From the NCBI GenBank assembly GCA_002713285.1, contig PAVX01000009.1, forward strand, positions 1 through 13,868: a DNA stretch of 13,868 nucleotides. The letters run 5' to 3'. The position numbers were made by a program, and so were the translations under genes. The notes below the pieces were generated by a model that was not told the origin of the DNA, did no database searches, and saw nothing but the letters and a program-made list of their open reading frames with translations. Shown here in pieces: positions 8,155 through 13,868 of the stretch (the first letter of the stretch is position 1; the number at the start of each line of letters is the position of its first letter). The stretch comes from Flavobacteriales bacterium (lineage in GTDB: Bacteria; Bacteroidota; Bacteroidia; Flavobacteriales; TMED113).

Positions 8155-8170
8155 TGTTCCACGTGGAAAA
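8155..8170. promoter_or_regulatory. parS-like palindrome next to mnmG
   Basis: TGTTCCACGTGGAAAA begins right after the mnmG TAG. Its core TTCCACGTGGAA (8157-8168) is a perfect 12-bp palindrome. Against the widely conserved ParB site TGTTTCACGTGAAACA it differs at 3 of 16 positions, two of them a compensated pair that preserves the symmetry. mnmG (gidA) lies near the origin and parAB in many bacteria, which fits. ParB binding is inferred. The last four bases are shared with the terminator stem. Confidence 0.45.
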
Positions 8171-8211
8171 TAAGCCTAAAATGCTGACAGTGAGTTATTT
8201 AGGTTTATTTT
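8167..8211. terminator. Bidirectional terminator between mnmG and the CotH gene
   Basis: Arms AAAATAAGCCTAAA (8167-8180) and TTTAGGTTTATTTT (8198-8211) pair over 14 bp with one G-U wobble and a 17-base loop. The A-tract on one side and T-tract on the other suit termination in both directions, as expected between convergent genes. The stop codon of the minus-strand CotH gene (8207-8205) lies inside the right arm. Confidence 0.75.
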
Positions 8212-11200
8212 ATGGTCACTTTTTTGCGAGATTGATTAGTCGCTGACTCGACGATTAAAACATAAACTCCGGCGCTTAAATGAGACACATCTAGTTCAAT
8301 TAAACTATCTTTGTGCCTGCCGTCGCAGGAAAGGCAAGAGTGCACTTTTTTGCCATTTATATTATACAGCTCAACACCTGTAAGTGTTTCCGATGTTACA
8401 ATTAAACTTAACTGATCTGTTGCTGGATTTGGAAACACTATTAGATTGTTATTTAAAAAAGAGTCGTTATCAATGCCTGTGTTGTCGTCACAAAACATTA
8501 AACAATCATCAAGACTTCCATATTGCCCACCTTGAGCCTCTATACATTCTTGATTTACGCAATTATATTTGATAGCAGCTTCATTAATTTGAATATCAAC
8601 AAATAAACATTCTAACAAACCTTCGAAATTGTATTGACTCAGCACAATTTGTCCTTCACCTGAACCAAAATTCCACTGAATACCAATTGTATTCTCTAAA
8701 GACGATGTAAATAAAACTTCTCCACCCGTAACTGACCACTCAGAAGTATTAGTAAATTCAGATGGAAAAGTGTATTGCCAAATAGATCCTTCTTCCACTA
8801 TTGACGGGCCAATAATTTCATCCGTAGGCACAGATTCACATGCGTCGAAGTTCGCTATAATTGTTAGTGACGACGATAAGTCAAATATAATTTCTGGATT
8901 AGTAGGGTCTATTAAAACCAAATCGCCCTGCACAACTTCCCAATAAAAATTAAATGCACCATTGTCATTAGTGCTGGCTGATAGCTGAATGGGTAGCCCT
9001 GAATAATAAGTTCCCGTCCACGGACTATTTTCAGGAACCAAATCTATGGAGTTAATTTCTACTTCTCCCTCTCCCTCAATAATAATTGTGATATCCATTG
9101 CCTCAACATCATAACATTCCTCCATACCTTCAACAAACTCATCAGAACATCTTTCTAAAATAAATTCTCGAAGCTCCTCAACATTATTCTCCCATTGAGA
9201 AAAGCTGCCACCCCACCGATCAATTTGACGAGACATTTCAGGCTCAATAATAGCAATTAAGCTGTCTAGATGATTAATCATGAAATCACAACTGAAAATT
9301 GTGTTAGATAAATCTGCATACCTATTGATATAGTCAGCCATGAATTCATCATTGTCCAGTAATGCGTTTAATATTGGCACATGTCCTTGACCTCCAGGGT
9401 CGCCTAAAGATTCTGGATCGCATGGGTCAGCACCTGAGCCAGTATCTGGTATTCCGGTATAATTTATATAATGACCAAAAGTAGCATCCATATCCCATAA
9501 AATATATCGCCATTTTTTCTTATCTCCCTCAGGGTGCTTACCTCTCCACCATCCTGTATTCCAATTCAGCCAGTCCATACATACAACATAGGAGTTTAGA
9601 ATAAAATAATCTATCAAACTTCCCGTATTATACACGCCTTTAACATAATTATAATTATCGGGGTCTGTCATATCATTGTTAGTGATGAAATTCACTAAAT
9701 TATCCCATTCGTCGTCTGTTGTGTTGTCGCCAAATTCAATCCATGTTCCACCCCACGTTTTTAAAAAGTCTACATAACCTTCTCCTTGATCATAATAATA
9801 ATCTAAGAAATCTAAATCATCTACTTTTTCTCTAACATCATACACTCCCCAATATTCTCCATTAACATAAAGCACGCACGATTCGTGAGACCTTTCATCC
9901 ATTCTCAAGTCCCCTATTTGCGACAATGAGTGAACATATGAATCTCTTATGTGGGCTGGGCTGCCGCCAGTAAATGGATAATTGTCATTTGCTCCCGCTT
10001 TAAGAATTAGTCTTTGAAACGATTCTCTATCTTTTGTGGTAAATATCTTATCGTTTATAGCATAATTATAACCATACTGATCTCTTGTTATGTAGTCAAA
10101 TCCTCTCTGAGAATAAGCCCAAGAATCATTTCCGTGTTCATTAAATTCTCCCACAGCCTTATCCATTAACAATCCTGACGAATCAAATAATTCAAATGAT
10201 CCCTGTGGCCTCATCCAGCCTTGCCCATTTAACAAATCATCCACCGTTTCCCCAGCAATTGAAAGAACCATAACAGTATGGGATTCGTTAATAAAATATG
10301 TGCTAGACTCCACAAAGCTATTTAAAGAATTAGAACCCTGGCTTATTCCAACAGCTCTAACAACGGTAGTTTCATCGATAGAAATATTATCGCCTGTTAT
10401 TAATGTTCCAGAAGCATCAGTATAACCATAATAAATAGAATTTTCATCTGGTAAAGACCCGTCCAAAGTATAGTAAATTTCAGTGTTAGGAAAATCACAG
10501 TTTATGTTTAAAATAATTGGATCACCATAAAACCCTGCTTCATAACTGAAATATGGTAAAGCCGTATATCCTTCATATGCAGTCTGGTTTTCATTAATAG
10601 ATCCTGGCGTAGAATTAGTAAAAATCGACCAATCTGAACTAGCATCAAAAGATCGACCAACTGAATGATTTAGTTGGTGTGGAGTTAGTTTTTTATAATC
10701 AATAATCTCTGAATCTGAATTAGATAAAATAATGTATTCATTATTCTTTGTTTGTGTTAATTTAAAGCTCGTATTATTACTTGAAACCTCTAAGTCTGGA
10801 TCAAGCCCAGAAGCATAAACAATTAGATGTTCGCCTGGTGCTATTATAGTTGAATTGGGAAATTGCCACTTTATTAGATTGTCTATTTTATCGCTTAAAT
10901 AATAACCCTCTAAATCTATAGCTTCGGATGTATTGTTCAATATTTCAACCCAATCTTCATAGTCTCCACAATCGCCACCATCATTATTACAATTAGCTGC
11001 AGAATACTCATTAATCATTAATCCCGAAAAAGTGCCAAAAATACAAGACCCGTCTTCAATCGTTGCATTAGAATTATAATTAGCTGCATTGAAACTTGTA
11101 CATCCTTCAACAAGAGGACAAGCATCATTACTCAGTCCCGGAGTTGGGCACATAGTAAATTCCCAACCATCATCATATACTTGACCGTCTGGAAATGCGG

Positions 11201-11609
11201 CAAATGAAACATCCTCTATTTGAGGACCATATGTAACATTTATAACTGTGTTGCCCTCTGAGTCATAAGCAACAATGGTTTCTCCATCGTTGTTAAGCTT
11301 AGCGTCGATATGTAGTGGCCCTTGTTCAAGGTCATTGTCAAACCAAAGTAATAAAAAATCACCGGCACTAATAGTGGTAAGCGCTGGATAGCCACTAGGT
11401 ATTGTACTGCCACCATCTTGGTCTCCAAAATAATATCCCGCAAGATCTATAGGTGAATTTCCTATATTAATTAACTCGATAAAATCTTCTGTTTCTAGCG
11501 AATCATCCAAACAGCAATCGCCATTATCTGCAAATATTTCATTGATTTGTATCTGGGAAAATATTAAAAATGGTACAAATAATAAAGTATATAAAGTCTG
11601 TTTTTTCAT
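8205..11609 (-). CDS. Secreted CotH-kinase/lamin-tail-domain protein with T9SS sorting domain
   Basis: A 1134-residue exported protein. A signal peptide (1-18, ending FLIFSQ) is followed by a lamin-tail-like domain (about 20-130, with FIELINIGNSPIDLAGYYFGD). Next are a Cys-flanked motif (168-189, GCTSFNAANY...DGSC) and a second lamin-tail-like domain (about 195-340, WVEILNNTSEAIDLEGYYLSD). A chitobiase C-terminal-like module (about 355-440, YYTLDGSLPD) precedes a CotH domain (about 470-840). The CotH domain shows RLILKAGANDN, SYVHSLSQIG, VNGEYWGVYDVREKVD and the acidic WDMDATFG near 703-710. After beta-rich, probably PKD-like, regions and a four-Cys motif near 1010-1035, a type A T9SS sorting domain (about 1050-1134) starts at LIVFPNPATDQLSL and ends KKVTIK. 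CotH proteins include atypical kinases, but the substrate of secreted bacterial versions is unknown to me. It likely acts at the cell surface or outside. It may be co-transcribed with the MORN gene 64 bases upstream. Confidence 0.9.
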   Translation of the reverse strand: MKKQTLYTLLFVPFLIFSQIQINEIFADNGDCCLDDSLETEDFIELINIGNSPIDLAGYYFGDQDGGSTIPSGYPALTTISAGDFLLLWFDNDLEQGPLHIDAKLNNDGETIVAYDSEGNTVINVTYGPQIEDVSFAAFPDGQVYDDGWEFTMCPTPGLSNDACPLVEGCTSFNAANYNSNATIEDGSCIFGTFSGLMINEYSAANCNNDGGDCGDYEDWVEILNNTSEAIDLEGYYLSDKIDNLIKWQFPNSTIIAPGEHLIVYASGLDPDLEVSSNNTSFKLTQTKNNEYIILSNSDSEIIDYKKLTPHQLNHSVGRSFDASSDWSIFTNSTPGSINENQTAYEGYTALPYFSYEAGFYGDPIILNINCDFPNTEIYYTLDGSLPDENSIYYGYTDASGTLITGDNISIDETTVVRAVGISQGSNSLNSFVESSTYFINESHTVMVLSIAGETVDDLLNGQGWMRPQGSFELFDSSGLLMDKAVGEFNEHGNDSWAYSQRGFDYITRDQYGYNYAINDKIFTTKDRESFQRLILKAGANDNYPFTGGSPAHIRDSYVHSLSQIGDLRMDERSHESCVLYVNGEYWGVYDVREKVDDLDFLDYYYDQGEGYVDFLKTWGGTWIEFGDNTTDDEWDNLVNFITNNDMTDPDNYNYVKGVYNTGSLIDYFILNSYVVCMDWLNWNTGWWRGKHPEGDKKKWRYILWDMDATFGHYINYTGIPDTGSGADPCDPESLGDPGGQGHVPILNALLDNDEFMADYINRYADLSNTIFSCDFMINHLDSLIAIIEPEMSRQIDRWGGSFSQWENNVEELREFILERCSDEFVEGMEECYDVEAMDITIIIEGEGEVEINSIDLVPENSPWTGTYYSGLPIQLSASTNDNGAFNFYWEVVQGDLVLIDPTNPEIIFDLSSSLTIIANFDACESVPTDEIIGPSIVEEGSIWQYTFPSEFTNTSEWSVTGGEVLFTSSLENTIGIQWNFGSGEGQIVLSQYNFEGLLECLFVDIQINEAAIKYNCVNQECIEAQGGQYGSLDDCLMFCDDNTGIDNDSFLNNNLIVFPNPATDQLSLIVTSETLTGVELYNINGKKVHSCLSCDGRHKDSLIELDVSHLSAGVYVLIVESATNQSRKKVTIK

Positions 11610-11673
11610 ATTATTTATTTTATTTCATAATTATACAATCTTAGATGTAAAACATTATTAAAAATTGCTTTTA

Positions 11674-12885
11674 TTATTGTAATTGTTGTTTTCTTGGGAA
11701 TTGTGGCCTAAAAGATCGGTGGACTTTATTAGCATGCTCCGTTTCTACAAGTACATCTTCCTTAATTATTGTTCTTTTAATCGGAGAAAAATTAATATCT
11801 GGCTCCACACCCTTACATTGACTTCCACCATCTTCATTACTTAACTTCTTTTTTAATTTAGCAACCACCTTTGTGTTAGCCTTGTTGTAATGCTTTAATT
11901 TTTTAGATATTTTATTGTCCCACTTCTCTTGAGGACTTTTGTTTTTTATCATCCCTTTTTTAGGGTTCCATGCTGTCTCTGCTGAATACGTTTTTCGAAC
12001 CTGCATAGCCTCTGTTTCTGCTAATTCAAGTGCTGACCATGCAACACGCATAGATTCAGTAACACATGGTAATTTTTGTTTATTTAATGCTAATGCTAAT
12101 GATCTAGCGTGCCACTCTATAATGTCGAATTCTCTCTGCTTTGTGTTTAAAATAATTGGTTTCGTTTTTGAAGGAATATTCTCTGTTGACCACCAAGATA
12201 GCTCTTGTCTTAGAATAGCATTTGTTTGAAAAATAAGAGTGTTTTCTAAGCACTCACAGGAAAGAATAATGCTACCTTCAACTGTGGCTGGGTTTTTTAA
12301 TTTTTTTTGCTCTCTTTCTGTTAATATTTTATGTTTTTGGAAATTTTCCATTTTTAAACTAAAAGGTTCCCATATTATTTCATCTGGATATGTTGAAGTT
12401 TGTCTTCCCTGATAGATACCGTTTATAAAGCTTCCTATTAGCCAATTTTTTTCAGTAGTTTTTGTTCTATTATACTTAACCTGCCTAGAGTAGGTGAGTT
12501 CTCCCTCGCCACATACAACGCCCTCAGACCATTGTCCTCTATAAGTTATGTCTTGCATGTACTTCGTGTCTTCGAATAACGCAAAACCTTGACCATGTCG
12601 CATATTATTATCGAAATCACCTTCGTATATCAAAGTCCTCTTAACAATCTCTTTACCCGCCCCTGACTTTGCCCCATTTAACCATGCACCATCATAAGAA
12701 TATCCTCTTTTTGTAGAAAAAAAACCTTGACCATTCAGTTCTCCATTAAAAAAAGTTCCAACATAACTTCCATTTTTAAATTTAAATTCGCCCTCCCCCT
12801 TTTGACAATCTCCTTCAACACATTGACTAAACACTAGGATAGGGCTTAGGCATAAAAAAAATAAGAGGAAGGATGCTTGTTTCAT
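11674..12885 (-). CDS. Exported MORN-repeat protein with unrecognised C-terminal half
   Basis: A 403-residue protein with a signal peptide (1-20, hydrophobic SFLLFFLCLSPILVF, then SQ). MORN-type repeats follow at about 41-60 (YVGTFFNGELNGQGFF), 64-80 (YDGAWLNGAKSGAG), 87-105 (YEGDFDNNMRHGQGFALF), 115-131 (YRGQWSEGVVCGEGELTY) and a degenerate one at about 149-165. Such repeats form beta-hairpin arrays used for binding or scaffolding. Residues 166-403 match nothing I recognise: mixed then Lys-rich and helical (near 310-350), with a C-E-C pair at 209-211 and a basic tail. No T9SS sorting domain is present, so a periplasmic location is likely. The upstream 109 bases to tRNA-Arg hold no clear -7 box. 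It lies 64 bases upstream of the CotH gene on the same strand. Function unknown. Confidence 0.8.
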   Translation of the reverse strand: MKQASFLLFFLCLSPILVFSQCVEGDCQKGEGEFKFKNGSYVGTFFNGELNGQGFFSTKRGYSYDGAWLNGAKSGAGKEIVKRTLIYEGDFDNNMRHGQGFALFEDTKYMQDITYRGQWSEGVVCGEGELTYSRQVKYNRTKTTEKNWLIGSFINGIYQGRQTSTYPDEIIWEPFSLKMENFQKHKILTEREQKKLKNPATVEGSIILSCECLENTLIFQTNAILRQELSWWSTENIPSKTKPIILNTKQREFDIIEWHARSLALALNKQKLPCVTESMRVAWSALELAETEAMQVRKTYSAETAWNPKKGMIKNKSPQEKWDNKISKKLKHYNKANTKVVAKLKKKLSNEDGGSQCKGVEPDINFSPIKRTIIKEDVLVETEHANKVHRSFRPQFPRKQQLQ

Positions 12886-12955
12886 ATAAAAAATAAATGT
12901 TCCGTCTAATTTACGAAGATATTAACACTTTTTTCATTTTAATAAGTTAAATCGA

Positions 12956-12979
12956 GGCTCTTTCAATAACTAAAAAGCC
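12956..12979. terminator. Possible hairpin downstream of tRNA-Arg
   Basis: GGCTCTTT (12956-12963) pairs with AAAAAGCC (12972-12979) over 8 bp with one G-U pair and an 8-base loop. It lies 16 bases past the tRNA-Arg 3' end on the minus strand. No T-tract follows on that strand, so it may be an end-forming hairpin or leader structure of the MORN gene. Confidence 0.3.
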
Positions 12980-12994
12980 GATTCTTGATACTTG

Positions 12995-13068
12995 TGACCC
13001 TGGCAGGATTCGAACCTGCAACCAGCAGAGCCGAAATCTGCCATTCTATCCAGTTGAACTACAGGGCC
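12995..13068 (-). tRNA. tRNA-Arg (anticodon TCG)
   Basis: The 74-nt minus-strand sequence folds as a full cloverleaf. The acceptor stem GGCCCTG/CAGGGTC has one G-U pair and discriminator A. The D-stem is GTTC/GAAT. The anticodon stem GCAGA/TCTGC encloses the loop TTTCGGC, with U33 and anticodon TCG (reading CGA and perhaps other CGN codons). The T-arm is GCAGG-TTCGAAT-CCTGC. CCA is not encoded. It is divergent from porZ. Confidence 0.93.
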
Positions 13069-13079
13069 AGATACATTAG

Positions 13080-13087
13080 CAAATGTA
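13080..13087 (-). promoter_or_regulatory. -7 promoter box of tRNA-Arg
   Basis: On the minus strand, TACATTTG matches TAnnTTTG exactly and ends 11 bases before the tRNA 5' end, the same arrangement as for tRNA-Cys. No TTG is evident at -33. Confidence 0.45.
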
Positions 13088-13109
13088 CCAAAATACTAGT
13101 GATATTCGT

Positions 13110-13117
13110 TATATTTA
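13110..13117 (+). promoter_or_regulatory. Candidate -7 box for the porZ-like gene
   Basis: TATATTTA differs from TAnnTTTG only at the last base and ends 14 bases before the ATG at 13132. The 63-base gap to tRNA-Arg must hold both divergent promoters. No -33 element is seen, so this is weak. Confidence 0.25.
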
Positions 13118-13131
13118 AAAAATTCTTTAAT

Positions 13132-13868
13132 ATGAAGCAGTATATTGTTTTTTTAGCAGTCTTTGGTCTTTATTTTGGTTCTTTTTCTCAAAATTTAAAA
13201 ATTGGTGATTGGGCAATGCATTTGAATTACACAAATATAAATGTTGTTATTAATAAAAATAACACGCTTTATGCTGGAACAAAATCCGGTTTATTTCTAT
13301 TTAATGAAATTGACAATAGCCTGACTTCATTTTCAAAATTAGATGGTCTTTCTTCAATAAATATAACTGCACTTCATTACAGTGGCGGTCAACTAATTGT
13401 TGGTTACAACGATGGAAATATCGACCTTATAACAAATTGGGAAATTGTTAATATATCAGACATAGCATCTGCCAGTATTTTGGGTGATAAAAAAATTAAT
13501 AATATTTTCGTAGAAAATAATTTAGCATATGTGTCATGCCCTTTTGGAATAGTCGTGATTGACCTAGACAACAAAGAGGTAAAAGAAACATATTATTTAT
13601 CAAATGACGGTACTATTACAGAGGTTTTTGGGGTACATACGTTTGATGAAAGCATACATATTAACACTGATATTTTTCTTTCTAACAAAATATTTGCCGC
13701 AACAAACAAGGGGCTTTTTTATGCTTCTAAGAATGATAATTTATTAGACTATGCCGTTTGGCAAAATGATTGTCAAGTATCACTATTGTCAAAATCTAAT
13801 CAATATATTTACACTCTCGAAAACACGAATGTCTCAAAGATTCAGGGATTTGACAAAAAAGAAGACGG
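13132..13868 (+). CDS. porZ: Type IX secretion system protein PorZ-like, N-terminal part (runs off right edge)
   Basis: An open frame of 245 codons from ATG 13132 to the window end with no stop. The signal peptide covers 1-19 (MKQYIVFLAVFGLYFGSFS, then Q). The mature start NLKIGDWAMHLNYTNINVV and the repeated propeller-blade pattern agree with PorZ N-termini as I remember them. Examples are LYAGTKSGLFLFNEIDNSL, LIVGYNDGNIDLI, KKINNIFVENNLAYVSCPFG followed by IVVIDLDNKEVKETYYL, and IFAATNKGLFYAS. PorZ is a surface-exposed beta-propeller protein of the T9SS attachment complex that helps link cargo to anionic lipopolysaccharide; it typically has about 750-800 residues and its own sorting domain at the C-terminus, which lies outside the window. 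The visible part could be confused with other two-component-regulator-type propellers, but the blade wording favours PorZ. Confidence 0.8.
   Translation, partial: MKQYIVFLAVFGLYFGSFSQNLKIGDWAMHLNYTNINVVINKNNTLYAGTKSGLFLFNEIDNSLTSFSKLDGLSSINITALHYSGGQLIVGYNDGNIDLITNWEIVNISDIASASILGDKKINNIFVENNLAYVSCPFGIVVIDLDNKEVKETYYLSNDGTITEVFGVHTFDESIHINTDIFLSNKIFAATNKGLFYASKNDNLLDYAVWQNDCQVSLLSKSNQYIYTLENTNVSKIQGFDKKED

Noticed and set aside
11939..12229. Plus-strand 96-codon open frame opposite the MORN gene
   Set aside because: It starts inside the C-terminal half of the minus-strand gene and lacks any signal, motif or promoter. The MORN frame with its signal peptide is far better supported.
1..13868. 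CRISPR array, insertion sequence, phage or defence island
   Set aside because: No direct-repeat array, transposase, integrase, terminal inverted repeats or known defence domain was found. The tRNA genes show no attachment-site duplication.

Overview
The window looks like a chromosomal segment from a low-GC Bacteroidota bacterium, most likely a marine, uncultured-type member of the Flavobacteriales. The evidence is taxon-specific protein types: a PorZ-type type IX secretion system (T9SS) protein, a T9SS C-terminal sorting domain, a DUF4175-type coiled-coil membrane protein, a Bacteroidota-style YbeY and a GluRS with an HLGG motif. Several genes also carry TAnnTTTG -7 boxes, and Shine-Dalgarno sequences are mostly absent. 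The species cannot be named from this sequence.

Left part (1-2460, all minus strand): the 5' end of a secreted protein gene runs off the left edge. A non-coding stretch with two small inverted repeats follows, then tRNA-Cys(GCA), folB (dihydroneopterin aldolase) and gltX (glutamyl-tRNA synthetase). gltX is interrupted: its anticodon-binding domain lies in the -1 frame relative to the catalytic domain. The frame change falls on an in-phase X XXY YYZ heptamer (AAATTTC). The restored gltX frame ends in a TAATG overlap with folB.

Centre (2533-8154, plus strand): a compact cluster of a 1098-residue membrane/coiled-coil DUF4175-type protein, ybeY (rRNA maturation endonuclease) and mnmG (tRNA wobble-uridine modification). 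Gaps are only 15 and 3 bases. With gltX and the two tRNAs, this is a translation-centred neighbourhood. Directly after the mnmG stop codon is a 12-bp perfect palindrome resembling the chromosome-partition site parS. It abuts a strong bidirectional terminator.

Right part (8155-13868): two minus-strand genes for exported proteins follow. One is a large multidomain CotH-kinase/lamin-tail protein ending in a T9SS sorting domain. The other is a MORN-repeat protein with an unrecognised C-terminal half. Then come tRNA-Arg(TCG) on the minus strand and, on the plus strand, the first 245 codons of a porZ-like gene, which runs off the right edge. PorZ is part of the T9SS cell-surface attachment complex, so a secretion component sits near a clear T9SS cargo.

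I found no mobile element, CRISPR array or obvious defence system. The points most worth checking are the gltX frameshift, the parS-like site and the uncharacterised C-terminal domain of the MORN protein.
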